Translations under genes and position numbers: made by a program
Assembly (NCBI GenBank): GCA_019247235.1
Contig: JAFAPG010000205.1
Coordinates: 1 to 6,196 of the forward strand
Source of the DNA: Acidobacteriota bacterium
GTDB lineage: Bacteria; Acidobacteriota; Terriglobia; Terriglobales; Acidobacteriaceae
Reading direction: 5' to 3'
Length of the DNA: 6,196 bases
Shown here: positions 1 to 5,713 of the stretch, piece by piece
Numbering within the stretch: the first letter of the stretch is position 1
How the letters are laid out: each line of letters starts with the position of its first letter
Notes under the pieces: generated by a model
Databases searched by the model: none
What the model saw: the letters and a program-made list of their open reading frames with translations, nothing else
What the model was told of the DNA's origin: nothing

Positions 1-280
1 AGTCCTCGACAAGCGCGAGAATGGGCTCTTGAACAAAACCTGCATGTGATGCGTGCCGTCATCGGCCAGTACACACTTGACTTGCAGAAACGGCCTCAAT
101 CGCTCGATGACCTAGTGAAAGCTAGTTACATCAAGCAGACGCCGACAGATCCCATAACGAGGCGTTAACGACACTTGGGATTTGGAATGGTCGAATGATC
201 CGAAGATGCCCGGCATCGTCAACATCCGTAGCGGTTCTATTGCTACAAGCAGCAAGGGGAGTGCGTATCACGACTGGTGA
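1..280 (+). pseudogene. GspG-like pseudopilin, 3' part, frameshifted
   Basis: This is the C-terminal part of a type II secretion-like major pseudopilin, a periplasmic subunit of the short pilus that drives protein export. Frame 1 from base 1 reads a helix-rich stretch containing QNLHVMRAVIGQYTLD, then PQSLDDLV and PTDPITRR, the typical region after the N-terminal helix in GspG relatives, and stops at TAA 166-168. If one T of the GTTAAC at 164-169 is skipped, reading continues at 167 as NDTWDLEW, then GIVNIRSGS and GSAYHDW, ending at TGA 278-280. That is the expected conserved tail: the TW after the DPIT motif and a final SxYxxW. The gene therefore carries one extra base near 165-166. The N-terminal methylation site and hydrophobic helix lie outside the window. 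It could be a decayed gene or a sequencing indel. The family call is fairly secure; which secretion system it belonged to is not visible. Confidence 0.8.
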
Positions 281-479
281 GATCCATGCGGTTGTAACAT
301 CCGGGTTGCTCCACAAAATGCCGGTCCCTGGGGTCAATGAGTCAAATCGCCTGATTACAACACTTCATTCCGGTTTGCCCGTCATTCTCCCAGAACGCTA
401 ATGCTTGGAGCTTCCGAAGACAAAACTGAGGTACCTTCCGTATGTCCCCACAGGGTTTTCCTCAGCTCCCGCGCCGGCC

Positions 480-1604
480 TCATGTGAAATATGCGGTGAA
501 ATCGATCGGCTGATGATCTGGGTCAATCAGCTTCATTCCTAAGTTGATCGTGTCCTGATCATTCCAATGAAAATTCGAAAGAGCAATTGCGCCGCGGCGA
601 TTTCGCGTAGAGAAGCCGATAAAAGAGTTACAGCCACCCGAACCGCCGGTCTTCCAAACAAATTCCTCATCCTTGGCCGTTGTGATGAACCAGCCGAGAG
701 CAGCCTCCGTTCCCGTTAACCTCGTCGGTGTTCGCGTTTCAACCAGTCGTGCTATTGCTTTCCTGAGCGGCGTTTGCTGCAGCCCCATGCATGCCTTGAG
801 AAACACGGCGAGATCCCTGGGATTGGAGCGAAACGCACCCCCTCCGGCCAGCGCCTGCATATCCCACAGCGGCGTGGGGTTGAGCTCTTTGTCGTGGGGT
901 TGCACGAGATGCGTCCGCATCTCACGTGACAGCGTAATGCGCGTATGAGAAAGGCCGAGCGGCTTGCAGATCCTTTCGATCAGGAGCTCTTCGTAACTCC
1001 TTCTGCAGCGGCGCGCCAGCGCAACACCGAGCAAGCCGAAGCCCAGATTAGCGTATTCGTAATGTGTGCCCGGCTCGTATTCCGGCACGTAGCTGGAGAG
1101 AAAGTCGTAGAGCTTGCTCTCCGTATAATTCGACATCGGATTAGAAAGCGTCCACCATTTCGGCGGCATATTATCGGGCATAATCGGTAGGCCCGAAGTG
1201 TAGGATGCGAGATCGAGAAGCGTGATCGCCCGGCCGCGCTGATGCAGCGTCAGAGAAGCGGGAAGATACTTCGCAACGGGATCATCAAAGGAAACCTCGC
1301 CGCGCTGAACCATATCGGCGAGTAAGAGTGCGGTCAGCACCTTCGTTATCGACGCGATCTCAAAGACCGTATCACTGCCGAGGGTGAGACCCGGAACACC
1401 TGAGCTTCCGAAGGTGGCCATGTGTGTGCCGCGTTCATTGACAGTGACGGCAACCATGCCGACGACTTTGTCGTTGACCCCGACAACTTGTTTCAGCATC
1501 GCGCGAATTGACTCGGTGTCTTGCGCCGTCGCGAAACCGCCGCTATAGGCGGCAGCAATTCCTGCCCCAATTGAGCCCAACAAAAACTCACGCCGATCCA
1601 TCAT
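480..1604 (-). CDS. Tat-exported serine hydrolase, beta-lactamase/PBP fold
   Basis: A serine hydrolase of the class C beta-lactamase/penicillin-binding fold (AmpC/EstB/DD-peptidase-like). It probably acts outside the cytoplasm on a beta-lactam, ester or D-amino-acid peptide; the substrate cannot be told from sequence. Counting from the ATG at 1604 (374 aa), residues 3-8 are DRREFL, a twin-arginine type signal followed by a Gly/Ala-rich segment, with probable cleavage after A25-T26-A27. The nucleophile motif S85-I-T-K88 (SxxK), the second motif Y184-A-N186 (YxN) and the third motif K318-T-G-G (KTG-like, inside WKTGGSGG) are all present in the right order, together with TSGLP at 136-140. Length is normal and no key residue is missing. 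The start is GTG-ATG-ATG-ATG (1610 to 1599); AGGA at 1612-1615 lies 7 nt before the ATG at 1604, so I chose that one. It stands alone, with no operon partner. It need not confer antibiotic resistance. Confidence 0.9.
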   Translation of the reverse strand: MMDRREFLLGSIGAGIAAAYSGGFATAQDTESIRAMLKQVVGVNDKVVGMVAVTVNERGTHMATFGSSGVPGLTLGSDTVFEIASITKVLTALLLADMVQRGEVSFDDPVAKYLPASLTLHQRGRAITLLDLASYTSGLPIMPDNMPPKWWTLSNPMSNYTESKLYDFLSSYVPEYEPGTHYEYANLGFGLLGVALARRCRRSYEELLIERICKPLGLSHTRITLSREMRTHLVQPHDKELNPTPLWDMQALAGGGAFRSNPRDLAVFLKACMGLQQTPLRKAIARLVETRTPTRLTGTEAALGWFITTAKDEEFVWKTGGSGGCNSFIGFSTRNRRGAIALSNFHWNDQDTINLGMKLIDPDHQPIDFTAYFT

Positions 1605-1611
1605 CATCACT

Positions 1612-1615
1612 TCCT
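1612..1615 (-). promoter_or_regulatory. Ribosome binding site of the serine hydrolase
   Basis: On the minus strand AGGA is followed by AGTGATGATGATGG, so four consecutive start-like codons follow it. The distances to the three ATGs are 4, 7 and 10 nt. The 7-nt spacing favours the middle ATG at 1604, and the GTG at 1610 is too close to be used. Confidence 0.55.
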
Positions 1616-1755
1616 ACCGTGTTATGAGGGTCAACCAAAAATGCTCCTCAGCCGAGAGTCTAGCAGACCGCAAAAGGACACAACTGGCGTAACATCCCAA
1701 TTGCACTCAAAATGCCCCGCAGGCGTTTGACCGCTGCCGCCTGTCCTAGTCAAGA

Positions 1756-2218
1756 ATGAAGCTGATGGTGTCTTTATGTTTATATCTCAGCATCGTAGCG
1801 CCCGCGCGATACCGACACGTACGCAGTCCTGCTATTCACCAGTTGCTTGCCTTTCTCTGTGTCCACGTGGAACCGTTCACAACCAGACAGTAGACCAGTC
1901 CGCCAGCTTTGCGATAACAGTGCGCAATGATGCAGGTGTCCTTCTGGGATGTATGGGCGTTTTGCAGCCTCTCATCGGTAGCGGTCCCTTGCACGGTCAA
2001 GTCACCGGCCCCACGATAACCTTCATCGTCAGCGACGATAACTTGAAGCTTTTCTTCGAGGGACATAACAGCGGTACGAAATTAGGGGCACATACACCGT
2101 CTCACCCATAAATGGAATCGTGCAGGAGGGAGACTTTTACCTTGAAAGGGCGAACTCGAAAGGGCCGTCCTCAGAATCGTTCCACTGTCCAGCGGATACA
2201 GAGATGAACCAGGACTAG
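1756..2218 (+). pseudogene. Small secreted hypothetical protein, multiple frameshifts
   Basis: A decayed gene for a small secreted beta-rich protein of unknown function, of a kind I associate with acidobacterial genomes. The core reads in frame 3 from about 1872: TVHNQTVDQSASFAITVRN, then GVLLGCMGV, GSGPLHGQVTGPTITFIVSD and LFFEGHNSGTK. At 2079-2081 the frame must move by one: from ATT at 2081 frame 2 gives IRGTYTVSPINGIVQEGDFY and onward to TAG 2216-2218. One missing A in the AAA run explains this. The core also lacks a start in its own frame with a credible leader. Frame 1 from ATG 1756 gives MKLMVSLCLYLSIVAPA, and frame 2 near 1820-1870 gives YAVLLFTSCLPFSVSTW; both look like signal-peptide sequence. 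At least one more indel therefore lies between about 1800 and 1871. No function is assigned. Its stop shares four bases (CTAG, 2215-2218) with the stop of the convergent nucleotidyltransferase gene. Confidence 0.7.
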
Positions 2219-3063
2219 GAGCTATTTCTTTGCTCTCCGGGTCCGAAAATGCGCGTCAATCCAAAATTGCAGGTTTCCCGAATTGCCTCTGGAGTTAAAT
2301 TTCTGCTCTGAACGATCCGCGATGCGGCACGAATGGAATCAGTCACGACTCCAAACACCGATGCCGCAGCGCCTTCCACTGTGCGTACACTGTTCGCGTG
2401 CAACTCGCGTCGGACATTGCCGACCCATCCCCTCTGCAGATCAGCGATTCTCTCGGCGAAGGTCTCAATAGTGTCGTGCATATAAAGAATGTCTTTGGCT
2501 CGATCCTCGCGGTTCCGCCTTCCATGAATCAGTATTTTCTGTGCCAGAAAACTGACTGGATTTGCGATCTGCACTGGAGCGTCATCTACCAGCGGAAAGC
2601 CGCCGTTCGCGGTCAGCGTAAGGCTCCATGGGTCGGCCAAAAGGACTTCGATGTATCGCAGGTTCTGCGAAGAGATGCCGCCTAGCCGTTGTGTTGCTTT
2701 CTGGCCTCCGCGCCTCGCGATTGCGCTACCAGTAAGCGGAGTCAGAAATTCTGCGTAGAACTGAATACCGGGATCTGTCAGTCGATAGTGGGCAGCTGGA
2801 GGTCTGTGATGTCCAAGGAACTCGGGTTCAAATCCGTTCGCTCTAAGCCGCTGGTAAATCTCATTCCGAGTAACCCTGAGTCGTCTAGGAAGAGCTACAT
2901 CCGCGTCGAGTGTTGCCAGCGGCTCATATTGCTGTCGTTCTGCCAACGGATGGAGGCGGTATAGGCGGTGCGCCCAACCACCAATGATGACGACGTGATC
3001 CAGCCACGGCCTTAGAGATTCAACGAGCCTTGCGAATGAGGCATACTCAGGGTTCGCGTTCAT
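2215..3063 (-). CDS. Nucleotidyltransferase-fold protein, putative AbiEii-like toxin
   Basis: A 282-residue protein with nucleotidyltransferase-fold hallmarks, probably the toxic or effector partner of a type IV (AbiE-like) toxin-antitoxin pair. The N-terminal half has VVIIGGWAHRLYRL with G28-G29, followed by L52-D53-A54-D55, the GG...DxD metal-site pattern. A later acidic residue, E105 in FYAEFLTPLTG, may be the third ligand. The C-terminal half has NPVSFLAQKILIHGRRNR and then KDILYMHDTIETF, an arrangement seen in AbiEii-type and GSU2403-type nucleotidyltransferases (a lysine helix, then a KDxxxxxD helix). It resembles the GSU2403-like group more than classic AbiEii. Known AbiEii-group toxins transfer nucleotides to RNA such as tRNA; the target here is not visible. 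ATG at 3063 overlaps the TGA of the upstream gene as ATGA, implying coupled translation, with AGGA 6 nt before the ATG. The gene is intact. It could instead be a non-toxic nucleotidyltransferase. Confidence 0.82.
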   Translation of the reverse strand: MNANPEYASFARLVESLRPWLDHVVIIGGWAHRLYRLHPLAERQQYEPLATLDADVALPRRLRVTRNEIYQRLRANGFEPEFLGHHRPPAAHYRLTDPGIQFYAEFLTPLTGSAIARRGGQKATQRLGGISSQNLRYIEVLLADPWSLTLTANGGFPLVDDAPVQIANPVSFLAQKILIHGRRNREDRAKDILYMHDTIETFAERIADLQRGWVGNVRRELHANSVRTVEGAAASVFGVVTDSIRAASRIVQSRNLTPEAIRETCNFGLTRIFGPGEQRNSS

Positions 3064-4247
3064 GCCTCTTCCTTGTCGAGAACGTGAGAAAGAACTCGTT
3101 TGCGCAGAAGTTCAGCTTGGGATTTGCCCCGTGCCGGATGATTTGAAACGTCAAGCCACACCTGCAGAATATCGCTGGCCGGCACACCATCGTGTTCCAC
3201 TGCGGCGCGGAACACAGATTCAGGCTTTCTCGGTATTCGGAGGAAGAGATCTGGTTGGCGACCAGTAGCTTCGAGTGACAAGCCCAATTCCCGGAGCGCG
3301 TCTTTGTCAAGCCGCTCTATATAAAGATGAGGTTGAATCCCGTGCACAAATTTGAAACCCAAGAGTTCGGCAGCTGAGAACAGGGCAAGGCAAAGGCGGG
3401 GCATGTTTCGTTCTCTGTCAGCTTTCGAAGCTGAAGGAGTAGATCGCATTCGACGCGCGTAAGACCGGAGGGCACCATAAAACGCGTTTTTGTCTCCGCT
3501 TAAAATCCATCGAGCGGGAGTTTCGTGGACACGATAACGACTTGCACTCAACCATCGTTCCAGAAGCTCCTCAGTTTGTACCACTCGCAGCCCACCCTCC
3601 TCGACAAAGCCCTCTTCGGAGAGCTGGCGTACCAGACGGAATGCACTCATCACGGAAACGCCCGCTGCCTCTGCTAGCTGAGAAGCATTTTCGTAATGCT
3701 TGCGCGGAGCGGAAAGCAGGGATTCTGGGATGCTTTGAGACAAGAGAATCTTCAGCATCCACTGATTCAGGTCGGAAAACAGATTAGCCGGCGAGACCTC
3801 TTTGGGAATCTGTTCGACGCTGTGACGCTCGGCGTTCAAAGCTTCCAAGCCATGGCCGACAAAGCGGCGGAGGCCACCGGCATCAATCAGGCCGACACCG
3901 ACATCGGGAGCGTTGCGCAAAGCGAAGTCTTTGATGTGCTCCGATAGGGAATCCGAAACGTGGTTGGAAACCAGCACAGCTACAGGGATCGCGCGATCTG
4001 ATACCTGGTCTGCCGCTCTCTTGGCCTCCAAAATTGCCTGCGAGATGAGGGGAACGGCTCTATCCTTTCTCGGTTCCGACGATGCCTTAAGCTCGAAGAC
4101 GTAGATCCTATTACCGTGTCGAGCCACGATGTCGGCCTCACCCTCTGCTGACCGAGATGACCGCTTTATCTGCCATCCGGCGCTTCGAAGCGCCTGGGTT
4201 AGTAGATTGTGAAAGTGTGCGGCCCGATTTTCCTGATGCGGCGGCAT
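3060..4247 (-). CDS. AbiEi-like antitoxin with N-terminal nuclease-like domain
   Basis: First gene of a two-gene operon, encoding 395 residues in three parts. Residues 6-130 look like a PD-(D/E)XK nuclease fold: D39 in GEADIV, E52-L-K54 in VFELKAS, and Q70 in ISQAILEAKR give the D...ExK...Q order of restriction-like and RecB-like nucleases. Residues about 160-225 form a winged helix, with NASQLAEAAGVSVMSAFRLV as the DNA-contacting part. Residues about 226-395 resemble the C-terminal region of AbiEi-type antitoxins, ending in SDILQVWLDV and a basic helix after ARGKSQAELL. In AbiE systems this protein represses its own operon and neutralises the nucleotidyltransferase toxin. The start is secure: an in-frame TAA lies at 4257-4259 and no other start codon follows it before ATG 4247. 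No good Shine-Dalgarno precedes it, only AAGAA. The nuclease-like part may be catalytic, may bind DNA only, or may be a relic. Antitoxin function is inferred. Confidence 0.8.
   Translation of the reverse strand: MPPHQENRAAHFHNLLTQALRSAGWQIKRSSRSAEGEADIVARHGNRIYVFELKASSEPRKDRAVPLISQAILEAKRAADQVSDRAIPVAVLVSNHVSDSLSEHIKDFALRNAPDVGVGLIDAGGLRRFVGHGLEALNAERHSVEQIPKEVSPANLFSDLNQWMLKILLSQSIPESLLSAPRKHYENASQLAEAAGVSVMSAFRLVRQLSEEGFVEEGGLRVVQTEELLERWLSASRYRVHETPARWILSGDKNAFYGALRSYARRMRSTPSASKADRERNMPRLCLALFSAAELLGFKFVHGIQPHLYIERLDKDALRELGLSLEATGRQPDLFLRIPRKPESVFRAAVEHDGVPASDILQVWLDVSNHPARGKSQAELLRKRVLSHVLDKEEA
3065..3074 (-). promoter_or_regulatory. Ribosome binding site inside the antitoxin-like gene
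   Basis: The minus strand reads AAGGAAGAGG just before CATGA. AGGA (3070-3073) lies 6 nt before the ATG of the nucleotidyltransferase gene and inside the last codons of the upstream gene. This is a strong site, while the upstream gene itself has none, so the second gene may be translated well only after the first has been read. Confidence 0.6.
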
Positions 4248-4254
4248 GACGAAT

Positions 4255-4308
4255 TCTTAACGCGGCCACGATATTTAACATGGCCACGATAATAAACATG
4301 GCCATGAT
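4255..4308. repeat. Three 18-bp tandem repeats, probable operator
   Basis: Three imperfect copies lie end to end at 4291-4308, 4273-4290 and 4255-4272. On the minus strand they share ATCRTGGCCRYGTTWAR, with GGCC centres at 4300, 4282 and 4264, exactly 18 bp apart. Each centre is a near-palindrome; the copy nearest the promoter contains the perfect 10-bp palindrome CATGGCCATG. They start inside the -10 box and end 7 bp before the ATG of the AbiEi-like gene, so they cover the transcription start and the 5' leader. This placement suits an operator for the winged helix encoded just downstream. Binding is inferred. Confidence 0.75.
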
Positions 4309-4332
4309 AAACACGCATTTTGGAGCTGTCAA
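4304..4332 (-). promoter_or_regulatory. Sigma70-type promoter of the AbiE-like operon
   Basis: The minus strand has a perfect -35 box TTGACA (4327-4332), a 17-bp spacer (4310-4326) and TATCAT (4304-4309), which differs from TATAAT at one base. Transcription should begin near 4297, giving a leader of about 50 nt to the ATG at 4247. The -10 box overlaps the first 18-bp repeat, so a protein bound there would block RNA polymerase. Confidence 0.75.
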
Positions 4333-4426
4333 GTTACACGTCTCCCTCGACGGTGCAAGGGCTGTGGGCTGCAAGCCCGCAGGCAAAGCACACTGCAGGA
4401 AATCGGCAGGGAAAGGAGGGCAAGGA

Positions 4427-4709
4427 CCTCGCCTGGATTTCTCACCAAAATGATGTAGGAAACCAGAAATCAATAGAAAAAAGCGTTTTCTCGGGCATAA
4501 CTGAGGTGTCGAAGCCATAGCTATATCCGAAAGGAAAACGGCCTTCAATGACAAAGTGTACGCAGGTTCAGTTCTCTTTTGAAGCACATTATTCCCGAAA
4601 AGTGATTGCCAAGTTTGAGGACAAGCAGCTGACGACGGACGGGGAAGCTGGCTATGGCCGCGGGGCACGAAAGTAGAAACGGCTGATTGCCATTGCGTGG
4701 TTGGCGTAG
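4427..4709 (+). mobile_element. Left-end remnant of an IS1380-like insertion sequence
   Basis: The left terminus appears to be CCTCGCCTGGATTTCTCACC starting at 4427, which resembles IS1380-family ends, followed by an AT-richer leader and then the transposase start at 4548. Coding similarity fades after about 4660-4709. No matching inverted right end (a reverse copy of the terminus) is found elsewhere in the window, so no target duplication can be defined. The element is a dead solo end. It lies between the AbiE-like promoter and the immunity-like gene, both of which start close to it. Confidence 0.55.
4548..4676 (+). pseudogene. IS1380-like transposase, N-terminal fragment
   Basis: A 42-codon frame reads MTKCTQVQFSFEAHYSRKV, then IAKFEDKQLTTDGEAG, and stops at TAG 4674-4676. 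The pattern of a short polar start, a beta strand with xFxxxxLTxDGxxG and then a helix is the N-terminus of IS1380-family transposases, where LLLRE-type sequence normally follows. Here it is replaced by YGRGARK and a stop. Reading past the stop gives KRLIAIAWLA up to 4706, which could be a degraded continuation. The full transposase is about ten times longer, so this fragment is inactive. An AGGA at 4532-4535 is 12 nt upstream. The family call rests on the short DGxxG motif region and position next to the terminus. Confidence 0.6.
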
Positions 4710-4723
4710 CATCATTCAACCAT

Positions 4724-5049
4724 ATGAAAAGCGCCATCTGCGGACTATTCCTGGCAATCACATCCCAAACTTCCCCGCCGCCCAACCCTGTTCGAGTGCA
4801 GATGAAGCAGCGGCCTTGAAGATTGCCGAACCCGCTTTAATCAAAACGTATGGGAAGCGACAGATCGACGATGAAAGGCCGCTGACGGCGACATTGGACA
4901 AGGGCATCTGGACCGTTTCTGGAACATTGTGCTGCACGGATCGCAACGGAAATCGCACTTGCGAACAAGGCATGTGTGTCGGCGGAACAGCAGTTTTGAA
5001 GCTACGCCAACGTGACGGGAAGATTCTGTCAATAATTCATTACAAATAG
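4724..5049 (+). pseudogene. NTF2-fold immunity-like secreted protein, one-base frameshift
   Basis: A small exported protein resembling the NTF2-fold immunity proteins (YbbC/YhhH type) found near polymorphic toxins. The N-terminus reads from ATG 4724 in frame 2 as MKSAICGLFLAITSQTS, a signal peptide, then PPPNPVRV. Adding one C at 4799 (GTGCAGAT to GTGCCAGAT) joins it to frame 1: DEAAALKIAEPALIKTYGK, then PLTATLDKGIWTVSGTL and GGTAVLKLRQRDGKILSI, ending at TAG 5047-5049. The restored V-P-D-E-A joint, the AxKIAExxLxxxYG helix and the final DGKIL strand match the family. Four cysteines (CC, C, C) sit in a loop between the GTL and GG segments, suggesting disulfides after export. No toxin gene is visible, so an immunity role is inferred from the family alone. 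The frame-1 ORF could start at 4687, but that lead has no signal peptide. The missing base could be a sequencing error. Confidence 0.7.
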
Positions 5050-5089
5050 TCGTCCAAACAACGGCTGCACTGACGGATGATATTCGCGG

Positions 5090-5502
5090 ATGGACGGCAC
5101 AGATCAAGACGGCGCCGGAACCAACTGCCGCCAATGCGGCACTCCAGCTGATGCTGGGCGAATCTTTTGCGCAAAGTGTGACACCGCACTTAAAGTCCCT
5201 TCTTCCCTGATCCCATCACGCGAGCACGATGGCAAGACGCATTCTGGCCCCATGAAGCGATTCGTGGTGACTGCCATCAAATATTTGGCGGGTCGGCAGT
5301 AGTGTTTTGGTTGTGCCCGTTGCGCACCGGAACGCAGGTGCTCCTGTTTATCGCATCAATTGCCGTCATGCTGATTTGTCATTTTGGCTTGAGCAGCATT
5401 GATGAAGAGTACGCCAACAAGAACGCGGGATACTGGCCAAAACCGCTTGATTGGACAGCGCCCTCAAAATCCGACGATCCCGGCACAAACGGGAGTTGTT
5501 GA
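5090..5502 (+). pseudogene. Zinc-ribbon membrane protein, probably split by a frameshift
   Basis: Two overlapping frames probably form one gene for a small zinc-ribbon membrane protein of unknown role. Frame 2 from ATG 5090 has C13-x2-C16 and C27-x2-C30 within CRQCGT and FCAKCD, a double CxxC zinc ribbon, and ends at TAG 5300-5302. Frame 1 continues from GTG 5302 (TAGTG, one-base overlap), or directly as AVVFWLCPLRTGTQ, into a membrane helix TQVLLFIASIAVMLICHFGL and a short polar tail, closing at TGA 5500-5502. Soluble ribbon then transmembrane helix is a common layout for one protein, so I favour a lost or gained base between about 5250 and 5302. Two coupled genes are also possible, since TAGTG can serve for re-initiation. 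The gene follows the immunity-like gene by 40 nt on the same strand and may have been co-transcribed. No strong ribosome site precedes ATG 5090. Confidence 0.55.
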
Positions 5503-5713
5503 TCAATCTCCATTTCACTGACTGACCGAGCGCGACAATAAGTATCGAAAAACGGTAGCCAATGCTCACCCAATCCCAGTCGTATCTCAAAACCACGCAA
5601 GATTCGTACGACAAGATCCAGCAAACGGCGTGCATTGCTGCAATGTTGGCGGCATCGCTCACCACAGGGTGTTGATTCTCCTGGCTGGTGACCAAGCTAA
5701 TCTAGGTTGGAGC
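5503..5713. other. Gap with one unassigned 37-codon frame
   Basis: No gene is convincingly supported here. On the + strand ATG 5562 to TGA 5673-5675 encodes 37 residues: MLTQSQSYLKTTQDSYDKIQ, followed by a short Ala-rich hydrophobic stretch ending in TTGC. It has no clear ribosome site and no family I recognise. It could be a relic of a longer protein or chance. A weak inverted repeat AAGCT/AGCTT (5694-5698 and 5710-5714) lies at the end of the peptidase gene; it has no T-run, so I do not call a terminator. Confidence 0.3.

Noticed and set aside
160..175. Programmed frameshifting in the pseudopilin gene
   Set aside because: No slippery heptamer or downstream pseudoknot-like structure is seen, and the need to skip one T at an immediate stop is better explained by an indel.
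195..401. 68-codon + strand frame after the pseudopilin break
   Set aside because: Its first third overlaps the true pseudopilin tail in a different frame, and the remainder has no ribosome site or recognisable motif.
480..1604. Clinical-type AmpC beta-lactamase resistance gene
   Set aside because: The three motifs fit the broad fold, which includes esterases and DD-peptidases. There is no AmpR-like neighbour and a Tat-type signal is present, so a resistance claim is not supported.
1836..2066. 76-codon minus-strand frame inside the broken secreted-protein gene
   Set aside because: It is the antisense of the VHNQT...FFEG coding core, which carries the coherent protein signal; no motif or ribosome site supports it.
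4366..4378. GGGCT-GCA-AGCCC hairpin as a terminator
   Set aside because: The stem is only 5 bp and no T-run follows on either strand.
4687..4715. TTGCCA, 17 bp, CATCAT as a promoter for the immunity-like gene
   Set aside because: The -10 box is poor and the predicted start would fall at the ATG with almost no leader, so chance similarity is likely.
4138..4785. 215-codon minus-strand frame crossing the operator repeats, promoter and IS remnant
   Set aside because: It lies antisense to the IS1380-like remnant and overlaps the 5' part of the AbiEi-like gene in another frame. Its composition is low-complexity and no family is recognisable; the MAMFIIVAM stretch is simply the translation of the 18-bp repeats.
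5366..5695. Two minus-strand frames (to 5695 and to 5624) opposite the zinc-ribbon/membrane gene
   Set aside because: They are antisense to the membrane helix in different frames, lack ribosome sites and resemble no family.
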